From assembly GCA_040766655.1 (NCBI GenBank), contig JAXGQB010000007.1, forward strand, positions 310,001-374,000: a stretch of 64,000 nucleotides of DNA. The letters run 5' to 3'. This DNA is from JALOOB01 sp040766655. Its GTDB lineage: Bacteria; Chloroflexota; Anaerolineae; CG2-30-64-16. This document shows positions 23,149 to 30,257 of the stretch, piece after piece. Both the position numbers and the translations under genes were made by a program. Position 1 is the first letter of the stretch. Each line of letters starts with the position of its first letter. The notes beneath the pieces were generated by a model that worked only from the letters and a program-made list of their open reading frames with translations, searched no databases and had not been told where the DNA came from.

Positions 23149-24123
23149 ATGCGAACGATCAGATGGGGCATCATCGGCTGCGGCAACGTAACCGAGGTGA
23201 AGAGCGGACCCGGCTTTCAGAAGGCCGGCAACTCCTCGCTGGTCGCCGTGATGCGGCGCAACGCGGCGTTGGCGCAGGACTACGCCGGGCGCCACGGCGT
23301 GCCTCGCTGGTACGATGATGGCGCAGCGCTCATCGCCGACCCGGAGGTAGACGCGGTCTACGTGGCCACACCGCCCTCATCGCACAAGGGGTACGTCCTC
23401 GCCTGCGCGGCGGCCGGGAAGCCGGTCTACGTCGAAAAGCCGATGGCGCTCGATCATGGGGAGTGCGAGGAGATGATCGCCGCGTGCCGGGCCGCGAACG
23501 TGCCGCTGTTCGTGGCCTACTACCGCCGCGCGCTGCCGCGCTTCCTGAAGGTGAAGGAACTGATCGACGGCGGCGCGATCGGCGAGGTGCGCTACGTCAC
23601 CGTGCTGCTGTCACAGCGGCCAGTGGCCGAGGACATCGACCCGGATAACCTCCCCTGGCGCGTCCTGCCGGAGATCTCGGGCGGAGGCCGGTTCGTGGAC
23701 ATGGGCTCCCACACCCTCGACTTCCTCGGCTTCGTGCTGGGCCCGATCCGGTCCGCCAGGGGGCATGCGGCGAACACCGCGGGCTACTACCCGGCCGAGG
23801 ACACCGTCACCGCCAGCTTCCAGTTTGAATCAGGCGTCCTGGGCGCGGGCACATGGAACTTCACTGGCCACGCCGATCGTGACGTCTGCGAGATCGCCGG
23901 CAGCCTGGGCAAGGTGTCCTTCTCCAGCTTCGACGCGGAGCCGATCGTCCTGGAGACGGCTGCCGGCCGCCAGGAATTCGCCATCCCGAACCCGGCACAC
24001 GTCCAGCAGCCGCTCATCCAAGCGGTGGTCGATGAGTTGCTCGGCGCGGGTCGCTCCCCGTCGACCGGGGAGACCGGCGCGCGCACCACCTGGGTCATGG
24101 ACCAGATCCTGCGCGACGGCTGA
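23149..24123 (+). CDS. Gfo/Idh/MocA family oxidoreductase
   Basis: A 324-residue NAD(P)-dependent oxidoreductase. The Rossmann motif GIIGCGNVTE (7-16), ATPPSSHKGYVLACAAAGK (about 73-91) and the catalytic EKP (96-98, K97) define the family; FVDMGSHTLDFLGFVLG (about 184-200) contains the His of the substrate domain. The family oxidises or isomerises sugars, inositols and biliverdin-like substrates. It starts nine bases after the importer ATPase with Shine-Dalgarno AAGGAG, so it belongs to the importer operon and suggests that the transported solute is a carbohydrate or polyol rather than a peptide. Confidence 0.87.
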   Translation: MRTIRWGIIGCGNVTEVKSGPGFQKAGNSSLVAVMRRNAALAQDYAGRHGVPRWYDDGAALIADPEVDAVYVATPPSSHKGYVLACAAAGKPVYVEKPMALDHGECEEMIAACRAANVPLFVAYYRRALPRFLKVKELIDGGAIGEVRYVTVLLSQRPVAEDIDPDNLPWRVLPEISGGGRFVDMGSHTLDFLGFVLGPIRSARGHAANTAGYYPAEDTVTASFQFESGVLGAGTWNFTGHADRDVCEIAGSLGKVSFSSFDAEPIVLETAAGRQEFAIPNPAHVQQPLIQAVVDELLGAGRSPSTGETGARTTWVMDQILRDG

Positions 24124-24150
24124 ACTCAGTCCAAGGTGATAAACGCAAGC

Positions 24151-24185
24151 AAACCTTCGAGGTCTGCGAGACCTCGAAGGTTTTG
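24151..24185. terminator. Bidirectional intrinsic terminator
   Basis: AAACCTTCGAGGTCT (24151-24165), loop GCG, and the exact reverse complement (24169-24183) followed by T form a 15-bp stem with a T-run on the plus strand (and an A-rich left flank giving T residues on the minus strand). It lies 27 bases after the importer operon and 39 bases from the end of the convergent dehydrogenase gene. Confidence 0.85.
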
Positions 24186-24224
24186 ACATGCAGGTGGTGT
24201 GCGCTTCCAACGCGTGCGTTGCGG

Positions 24225-25268
24225 CTACTCAATCGTCGGCAGCGTGACCCCGATCTTGCCCAGCTGCTCCACGATCTGCGCGTGAATCGGCACGCCCTCA
24301 ACCAGGTTGCGGTCCCGCGTCTCCCAACCGCGCTGCCCCGGATAGAGGAACTCGCCGTCGTCGCCCACGCGCTCTCCGATGGACTGTAGCAGCGCAGCCA
24401 CGCGCTCGACGAAGCGGTCCGGCTCGACGAACTTGCTGACATCCAGCGCCAGGAAGAACTTGCTCCCCTCCGGGTCCAGCCCGCTGCCGTCCTTCTCGCC
24501 CACCTCGAAGCTCAGGAATCCTCCGGCCAGAGCCCCTGTCAGCACCTCCATCATCAGCGCCAGGCCCGCGCCCTTGTGCTCGCCCATCGGCAGCACCAGG
24601 CCGGAGCTCAGGATCGCGGAGGGGTCGCTCGTCGGCTGCCCCGATGCGTCCAGGCCCCACCCGCCCGGCGCGGCCTTGCCCTCGCGCAGGTAGGTGCCGA
24701 TCTTGCCCACCGCGGCCTGGCTCATGGCAATATCGAGCACGATCGGACGGTCATCATCGTCCTGCGGCACGCCGATCGCCAGTGGGTTGTTCCCCACCAC
24801 CGGCTGCCTGGAACCCCAGCCCGTCATGTTCGGGATGGCGTTGGTCGTGCAGATGCCGATCATGCCGTGCATCGCCGCCCGGTAGGCATACGCATGCGCT
24901 CGGCCCCAGTGGGTCAGGCGGTTGGCCACGCACACCCCCACGCCGTAGCGCTGCGCCCGCTCGACCGCCTGCGCCATCGCGTGCACGGAGACGTACCGCC
25001 CAAGCCCGCGATCGCCGTCAAGCACGCACACCGCGTCATGGTCGCGCACGATGCGCATACGGGGGTCCGCCGTTACGCGTCCCTCGCGCAGCCCGGTCAC
25101 GACCAGGGGAAGCATCCGGACCCCGTGCGACGGCACGCCCAGCAGGTCGGCCTCCGCCATCAACTCCGCCTCCACGCGACCCACATGCGTTGGCACGCCC
25201 TCGGCGGCGAGCGCATCCTCGATGGTCCGCACCAAATCACCGTGGCGAACACGAACCTCACTATTCAC
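24225..25268 (-). CDS. Ldh family (malate/L-sulfolactate/ureidoglycolate type) oxidoreductase
   Basis: A 347-residue protein of the type-2 malate/lactate dehydrogenase family, which uses a non-Rossmann NAD(P) fold. Landmarks are the HGVRMLPLVV segment (about 48-57) with the family His, NRLTHWGRAHAYAYRAAMHGMIGICTTN (about 115-142), VGNNPLAIGVP and LPMGEHKGAGLALMMEVLTG (about 225-244). Members oxidise 2-hydroxy acids, ureidoglycolate, sulfolactate or 2,3-diketogulonate. The start is GTG at 25268 behind AAAGGAG. A second family member lies 30 bases upstream, so the two form an operon. Confidence 0.85.
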   Translation of the reverse strand: MNSEVRVRHGDLVRTIEDALAAEGVPTHVGRVEAELMAEADLLGVPSHGVRMLPLVVTGLREGRVTADPRMRIVRDHDAVCVLDGDRGLGRYVSVHAMAQAVERAQRYGVGVCVANRLTHWGRAHAYAYRAAMHGMIGICTTNAIPNMTGWGSRQPVVGNNPLAIGVPQDDDDRPIVLDIAMSQAAVGKIGTYLREGKAAPGGWGLDASGQPTSDPSAILSSGLVLPMGEHKGAGLALMMEVLTGALAGGFLSFEVGEKDGSGLDPEGSKFFLALDVSKFVEPDRFVERVAALLQSIGERVGDDGEFLYPGQRGWETRDRNLVEGVPIHAQIVEQLGKIGVTLPTIE

Positions 25269-25298
25269 AGCCGTCTCCTTTCATAGCAGATGGGTGGC

Positions 25299-26381
25299 TC
25301 AGCCCAGGCTCAAACCGAACTTCTCCGGGCGCAGACCGATGTCCTCCCCAAGTCCTAGCAGCGCGGCCGCGACGTCCGGCGGCAGCGGAATGCCCTCCGC
25401 CAACGCCCTCTCGCGGCGCTCCCATTCCATCTCGCCGGGCACGTAAATCCGCTCCACGCCCGCGGCCTTCGGCGCAGCGTGCAGTTCCCTCACGATCCGG
25501 TCCATGCGCGCCTTGAACTCATCGATGGGCGTCATCGCGCCGATGTCAAAGGCGAGAAACGCGTGTCCCTGGTTGACGCGCTCGCTGGACTCGATCGCCC
25601 AGCTCACCACGCCGCTCAGCAGCGCCGCGCCCGGCAGCGCGCCGCCCAGCACCTCGACCAGCAGCGCCAGGCCGTATCCCTTGTAGTCCGCCAGGGGCAG
25701 CAGCGCACCTTCCTGCGGGAACCGGCTCGGGTCGGTCGTCGGGCGGCCCTCTGCGTCGATCAGCCAGCTGTCAGGCACCGATTTGCCCAGCGCCTTGGCC
25801 GCGAACACCTTCGTGGCGGCCACCCGGCTGGTTGCGATATCGAGAAAGACCATCAGCTCCTCGCCGGCGGGTGCGGCCCAGGCGATCGGGTTAGTGCCCA
25901 TCACCTTGGCCGCCGCGCCGGTGACCGTCATGACCGGGTCCACGTTGCAGACTGCCAGCCCCAACATGTCCTCCGCCGCCGCCAGGCGCGCGTAGTACCC
26001 CGCAGCGCCGAAATGGCTTGTGCGCTGCACCCCGACGTACCCCACCCCGCAGGCGCGCGCCTTGTCCATGGCCCTCCGCATCGCGCGGCAGGCCACGGCC
26101 GGGGGCATGGCGTGATTGGCATCCAGCATTGCCCACGCCGGACCCTCGTTCACGACCGACTCCGCAGCCTTGGGGTCCAGGCGACCGTCGCGGACGTTCT
26201 TGACCAGCCCGCGCAGCTGCCGCGTCCCGTGGGTGAATGTCCCCAGTGTGTCCGTGGTCACGAGCGCCTCGGCCGTCAATCGCGCGTCGGCCTCGTTCAC
26301 CCCGACGTGGCGCAGCGCAGCCAGGCAGAAAGCCATCAGGTCATCGATCTTGACCCTGAGTTGGGCTCCGGAAGCAGTCAC
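25299..26381 (-). CDS. Second Ldh family oxidoreductase
   Basis: A 360-residue paralogue of the downstream protein with the same landmarks: GTFTHGTRQLRGLV (family His, about 45-58), VQRTSHFGAAGYYARLAA (about 119-136), MGTNPIAWAAP and LPLADYKGYGLALLVEVLGG (about 230-249). GTG 26381 is preceded by AAAGGAG; longer readings upstream lack homology. The two proteins differ clearly in sequence, so they are probably not redundant: either two steps on 2-hydroxy acids or a heteromer. Convergence with the importer operon places both next to a Gfo/Idh/MocA enzyme, suggesting a shared catabolic route. Confidence 0.85.
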   Translation of the reverse strand: MTASGAQLRVKIDDLMAFCLAALRHVGVNEADARLTAEALVTTDTLGTFTHGTRQLRGLVKNVRDGRLDPKAAESVVNEGPAWAMLDANHAMPPAVACRAMRRAMDKARACGVGYVGVQRTSHFGAAGYYARLAAAEDMLGLAVCNVDPVMTVTGAAAKVMGTNPIAWAAPAGEELMVFLDIATSRVAATKVFAAKALGKSVPDSWLIDAEGRPTTDPSRFPQEGALLPLADYKGYGLALLVEVLGGALPGAALLSGVVSWAIESSERVNQGHAFLAFDIGAMTPIDEFKARMDRIVRELHAAPKAAGVERIYVPGEMEWERRERALAEGIPLPPDVAAALLGLGEDIGLRPEKFGLSLG

Positions 26382-26500
26382 GATCTCGCTCCTTTCCTGT
26401 GGTGCAGCCGGGCGAACCGATCCCGGCATAGCCCTGAGTATCCCCCACCCGGCGACGAGTGTCAACTCGACTCGCCGGCGCGTAGTCGAAAGACGCGCGA

Positions 26501-26556
26501 TTCAGGTGCCCGGCACTTGCGATCCTTCGGATCGCTGAAAGTGCCGGGCACCTGAA
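26501..26556. repeat. Complex palindromic element with AGTGCCGGGCACCT arms
   Basis: Arms TTCAGGTGCCCGGCACTT (26501-26518) and its exact reverse complement (26539-26556) enclose a second perfect hairpin, GCGATCC-TTC-GGATCGC (26519-26535), plus TGA. The outer arm contains the 15-bp core of the palindrome at 331-363. The nested design and intergenic position are typical of REP/MITE-like elements. Confidence 0.85.
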
Positions 26557-26579
26557 GACTCCGAGCCGCATTCGGCAGC

Positions 26580-26608
26580 TTGACCCGCGCGGGCGACCCG
26601 GCTACACT
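26580..26608 (+). promoter_or_regulatory. Promoter of the small helical protein gene
   Basis: TTGACC (26580-26585) and TACACT (26603-26608) are separated by exactly 17 bases, about 40 bases before the start codon. The palindromic element ends 23 bases before the -35. Confidence 0.6.
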
Positions 26609-26649
26609 TAAGCCGTATCAGACTTCCGCGACAGGTGAACACAAGCGCG

Positions 26650-26946
26650 ATGATCGATTCCAACCAGAGGCCGGGCGAAAGCGATGTGGCCCGCTGGCAC
26701 AGGCTGAGCGGCCTGCCCGACAACGTGACGGACGAAGGCGATGTCGTTCCGGCCGCGCCCGGACTGCGCCTGCAGGCCGAGAAGCAGCAGCTGCGCGCCG
26801 CGATCGATCGTCTGCACGACGGAGACGCCCCCCAAGAGGCCAAGGCGCTCGGTCGCCTGGCCGCCTCCTACCTGCTGGCCGGCGACGCCGAGACCGCGCG
26901 TCGCTACCTGGACCGCGCGAACGCGCTCATCGAAGCGACCTCATAA
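26650..26946 (+). CDS. Small helical hypothetical protein with one TPR-like repeat
   Basis: A 98-residue protein I do not recognise. The N-terminal third is polar; residues about 45-95 form two or three amphipathic helices with LGRLAASYLLAGDAETARRYLDRANALI, which has the spacing of a single tetratricopeptide-like repeat. It has no signal peptide or membrane span. It has its own promoter and precedes the binding-protein/phosphatase cassette by 167 bases. GTG 26635 is an alternative start giving five more residues. Confidence 0.6.
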   Translation: MIDSNQRPGESDVARWHRLSGLPDNVTDEGDVVPAAPGLRLQAEKQQLRAAIDRLHDGDAPQEAKALGRLAASYLLAGDAETARRYLDRANALIEATS

Positions 26947-27042
26947 CTGCTCTTCCCCATATGCCTCTGGTTCTCCCCTGGTTACCACGCGCACCGCAGA
27001 TACGATATCGACAAATGCGGAACAAAACACAGCGAATTACCG

Positions 27043-27048
27043 TACAAT
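27043..27048 (+). promoter_or_regulatory. -10 box (TACAAT) before the signalling cassette
   Basis: TACAAT lies 65 bases before ATG 27114 in a locally AT-rich stretch; the -35 is not obvious. An in-frame ATG at 27060 would be almost at the transcript start, but GGGGAAAG before 27114 and the Tat signal favour the later start. Confidence 0.45.
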
Positions 27049-27113
27049 AGATTAGCCAGATGAACCTGGCAAGTAATCGGTCGCGCCGTTCTCCGCGTCA
27101 GGGGAAAGTCACG

Positions 27114-28484
27114 ATGGGTGCAAAGTACTCGAGACGGATCTTTCTGCGGCTGTCCGGCAGCCTTGCCGGCATGCTCGCGCTTTCTGCATGCACGCCCAGC
27201 ACACCGAGCATACCCAGCTTAAAGAAAGGTGCACCCAGCACTGCAACAGCCCAACTGGTCTACCAGGACTGGCGCACGGACTACTTCTCCGCCCTGGCAC
27301 AGGAAATGCTCGAGGAATTTCACGCTCTCCACCCAAACATCCAGGTCTTCTACACCCCGGATCCGCCAGATCTCGCCGAGAAGATGATGGGCGATTTCCA
27401 GGCTCACAGCGCGCCCGATGTCCTGGCCGGCTGCTGTGAGTTCTTCCCCGTCTGGGCGCAAAAGGGATTCATGATGGACCTCCGTCCCTATGTTGAGGCG
27501 GAATTGAGTTCTGACGACAGGCGAGACTGGGACGAGGCTCAGTATCATGCACTCCGGCTGCAGGATGGCACCCAATTCGGCCTGCCCAAATATCACGGCG
27601 CCCTGGCACTCTACTTCAACAAGGACCTGTTCCGCGGTCACGGAGTTCCCTTCCCCGAGAAAAGCTGGACCCACGCGGACTATCAGTCGGCTATGGCTGC
27701 TTTCTCGCGTGATCGCTCCGCGCCATCATCTGAGACGGTTTGGGGCAGCATGTTCGATGTCAGCTGGGATCGGATTCAGGTGCACGTGAACGGCTGGGGA
27801 GGCAGATTCGTCGACCCGGCGGATCCGACCAAGAGCCGGATGGGAGAGCCAGAAGCGCTGGCAGCCATGCAGTGGTTGCACGATCGGATCTGGGAGGATC
27901 ATGCGATGGCCAGCCGCCTCGACGTGCGCAACCTGAGCGTTACGGAGGCCTTCTATCGCGGCCGCCTGGCGATGGTCGAGGACGGCTCCTGGTCTCTGAA
28001 GACGATCCTGGAAAACGCTGACTTCGACATCGGTGTGACGAGCTTTCCCGCCGGACCGGCGCGGCGCGTCACCATGGCTACAACGGACGGCTTCGGAATC
28101 TTCAAGTACACGCGCTATCCCGAGGCCGCATGGGAGTTGCTCAAGTTCCTGATCAGCCACCAATATGGCCGCGCGATGGCACGCGCCCACCTGCTGCAGC
28201 CTGCCCGCGCCAGCCTGGTCGATGAGTGGGTTGCCACGGTACGCGAGCAGTACCCGATCAAGGCCGCCGAGATGGACCTCTTTGCCTTCGCCGAAGGACA
28301 CACCAAGGGCTACTCGGTCACGCCCGAGATCTTCGAAAACCAGGAGGTGGCGCGCAATCTGGCGACAGCCGCGTGGGAGCAGATGTTCACGTTGGGCCAT
28401 GCCACGGCATCGGTCATGCGAGAGGTTTCGGCCCAGATTGACCAGGCGCACGAGCGCGGGAGCGAGGAGCGCGTGGATGCCTAG
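27114..28484 (+). CDS. Family-1 (sugar-type) extracellular solute-binding lipoprotein without permeases
   Basis: A 456-residue exported protein. The signal has a twin-arginine motif (SRRIFLR, about 6-12) and lipobox LSAC (about 25-28). The mature part is an SBP_bac_1 fold: FHALHPNIQVFY, PDVLAGCCEFFPVWAQKGFMMDL (about 102-124), FGLPKYHGALALYFNKDLF (about 156-174) and ATTDGFGIFKYTRYPEAAW. Such proteins normally deliver sugars to an ABC permease pair, but none is adjacent. Instead, the stop overlaps the start of a CACHE/SpoIIE-like membrane protein by eight bases, which suggests that it is a ligand-sensing component. Confidence 0.87.
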   Translation: MGAKYSRRIFLRLSGSLAGMLALSACTPSTPSIPSLKKGAPSTATAQLVYQDWRTDYFSALAQEMLEEFHALHPNIQVFYTPDPPDLAEKMMGDFQAHSAPDVLAGCCEFFPVWAQKGFMMDLRPYVEAELSSDDRRDWDEAQYHALRLQDGTQFGLPKYHGALALYFNKDLFRGHGVPFPEKSWTHADYQSAMAAFSRDRSAPSSETVWGSMFDVSWDRIQVHVNGWGGRFVDPADPTKSRMGEPEALAAMQWLHDRIWEDHAMASRLDVRNLSVTEAFYRGRLAMVEDGSWSLKTILENADFDIGVTSFPAGPARRVTMATTDGFGIFKYTRYPEAAWELLKFLISHQYGRAMARAHLLQPARASLVDEWVATVREQYPIKAAEMDLFAFAEGHTKGYSVTPEIFENQEVARNLATAAWEQMFTLGHATASVMREVSAQIDQAHERGSEERVDA

Positions 28485-30252
28485 GCTCACCTGGCCCGGA
28501 CGACCGGGCCGTGCATTTGTAGTGGCAGCGCTCGTCGTGCTGATCCTGGCGAGCCTGCTCGGTGCGGCGACCTACATGTACACAGCCTATCGAAGGGCCA
28601 CAGAAGATTTGATCGTGCAACGCGATCAGCAGCTTGCCCTCCTTACAGCCGTGCGGCTCCGGGACGAAATGTCTCAGCTCGCCAACGAGTTGCAGGCGCT
28701 TTCACGTTCCCAAAGCCTCTATCTTGGCCTCACAGAGCGGCAGCGGCTCTTCCTGCGCGGCGCCGCTTCGCGGCTCAACATCTACGACGGCGGCGTGATC
28801 CTCCTGGATAGTACCGGCCGCGTACGCGCTACCATGCCGGAGCGATGGGAGATCATGAGTCACGACTGGTCCGACCAGGAGTTCTTCAAGGCCATGCTCG
28901 TCAGCGAGCCGCCCGCAGCGTTCTTCTCAGAGGTTCTCGACATCGGGCCCGAGGACTCCCCGGTCATCGTGCTCAGCGTGCCGGTGCTCAGCGAGGACAA
29001 GGAAGTGGTGGGTGTGCTGTCGGGGCTCTTTCGACTTGGGGAGTCGCGACTGAGTGCCTTCTACGCGAGCATCGTGCGTCTGCGCCTGGCCGGAACCGGA
29101 AGCACCTACATCATGGATTCGACGGGCCGCGTCCTCTACGACTCGCGTTATGAAATGGTGGGACAGCGAGTTGGTGCTGAGATCCTGCAGGAGGCCCTTG
29201 CCGGGGGACGCGTCCATCGCACGACGGACGCGCGGGGAAGCCCAGTGGCAGCGATCTATACGCCAATGCCTGGAGCAAGTTGGATCCTGGTCACCGAGAC
29301 GAACTGGACGGAGGCCATGGCTCCGGTGCAGCGCCTCACCAGCGGCCTGCTGGTTCTCCTCGCAGTCGGCATGGTTCTCCCGGCAACCGCAGTTGTCCTG
29401 CTGAGGCGCGGGCAGCATTTCGCAGCCGCGCACGATGACCTGGCCATGCAGGAAATGCGACTCCAGGACACCATGCTCCGGCGTGTCCTGCCCAAGCATG
29501 TTCCCTTGCTCGCGGGATGGGACGTTGGCCTGTACCACCAGGATGGGCCGCCCGCTGCGTCGGCCCATGACCTGTACGACTTCATGCTGTTGCCCGATGG
29601 CAAGCTGATGATCTCCTCGGTGACCGTGGCAGAGAGGGGCCTTGCGGCAGTCCAGTTGATGGCCACAACCAGGGCCCTGTTTCGAGCTGCAGCCTGTCGC
29701 AGCCAGGGTGCGGGTGAGGCCCTGACCCAATGCAATGCCTTGCTTGGCCCAGAGGTGAAGGCCGATGCGACCGTGACATCCGTCTTCGCGTTGCTGGACC
29801 CGGTCAGTGGCCTGTTACAGATCGCCAGCGCCGGGTTCTGCCCCGCGTTTCGGTGGCGCGACGGTGAGCTGGACGCACTGAGTGAAGGCGGTGATCTCCT
29901 GGGCCAATCGGTGGATGCCCGCTACGATCAGGACGATTTCATGCTGAGCCCTGGTGAGAGCATCATTCTGTGTAGTCCGGGAATCCTTGGCGTTCGCCCC
30001 GAGCAGGGCGATCCCTTCGGTCCCGAACGCGTGCGTGCGGTGCTGAGCGCAGCACAGCCACAGACGGCTGAAGACGTGGTCGAAGCTCTGCGGCTGGACC
30101 TGGCAGAGTTTGCCGACGCCCGGTCGCTTCACAAGCTGGCAATCACGATGATCGCGTTGACCAGGTCGCCCGAACCAGCGCGCACGGGAAGCCCCACGCA
30201 CTCCCGGCGGAATAACCTGGCCGCACTCGGCGAAACCGACACGGACCTGTAG
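28477..30252 (+). CDS. Membrane CACHE-domain protein with degenerate SpoIIE/PP2C phosphatase domain
   Basis: A 591-residue protein. TM1 (about 13-33), an extracytoplasmic dCACHE-like domain (about 45-285; GVILLDSTGRVRATMP, SEVLDIGPEDSPVIVLSVPVL), TM2 (about 290-312) and a cytoplasmic SpoIIE-like domain (about 335-580). Metal-binding Asp365 of the first motif (AHDLYDF) remains. The Asp of the GDVSGKG motif is Thr383 (SSVTVAERG) and that of the TDG motif is Pro501 (LCSPGIL), so manganese binding and phosphatase activity are doubtful. ATG 28477 has GAGGAG upstream and overlaps the binding-protein gene. The likely job is signal-dependent binding of an anti-anti-sigma or similar partner; this is inference. 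Confidence 0.78.
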   Translation: MPRLTWPGRPGRAFVVAALVVLILASLLGAATYMYTAYRRATEDLIVQRDQQLALLTAVRLRDEMSQLANELQALSRSQSLYLGLTERQRLFLRGAASRLNIYDGGVILLDSTGRVRATMPERWEIMSHDWSDQEFFKAMLVSEPPAAFFSEVLDIGPEDSPVIVLSVPVLSEDKEVVGVLSGLFRLGESRLSAFYASIVRLRLAGTGSTYIMDSTGRVLYDSRYEMVGQRVGAEILQEALAGGRVHRTTDARGSPVAAIYTPMPGASWILVTETNWTEAMAPVQRLTSGLLVLLAVGMVLPATAVVLLRRGQHFAAAHDDLAMQEMRLQDTMLRRVLPKHVPLLAGWDVGLYHQDGPPAASAHDLYDFMLLPDGKLMISSVTVAERGLAAVQLMATTRALFRAAACRSQGAGEALTQCNALLGPEVKADATVTSVFALLDPVSGLLQIASAGFCPAFRWRDGELDALSEGGDLLGQSVDARYDQDDFMLSPGESIILCSPGILGVRPEQGDPFGPERVRAVLSAAQPQTAEDVVEALRLDLAEFADARSLHKLAITMIALTRSPEPARTGSPTHSRRNNLAALGETDTDL

Positions 30253-30257
30253 CCATC

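Noticed and set aside
21073..23295. 740-codon minus-strand frame opposite the two importer ATPase genes
   Set aside because: Both plus-strand genes carry complete ABC motifs; the antisense frame has no recognisable domain.
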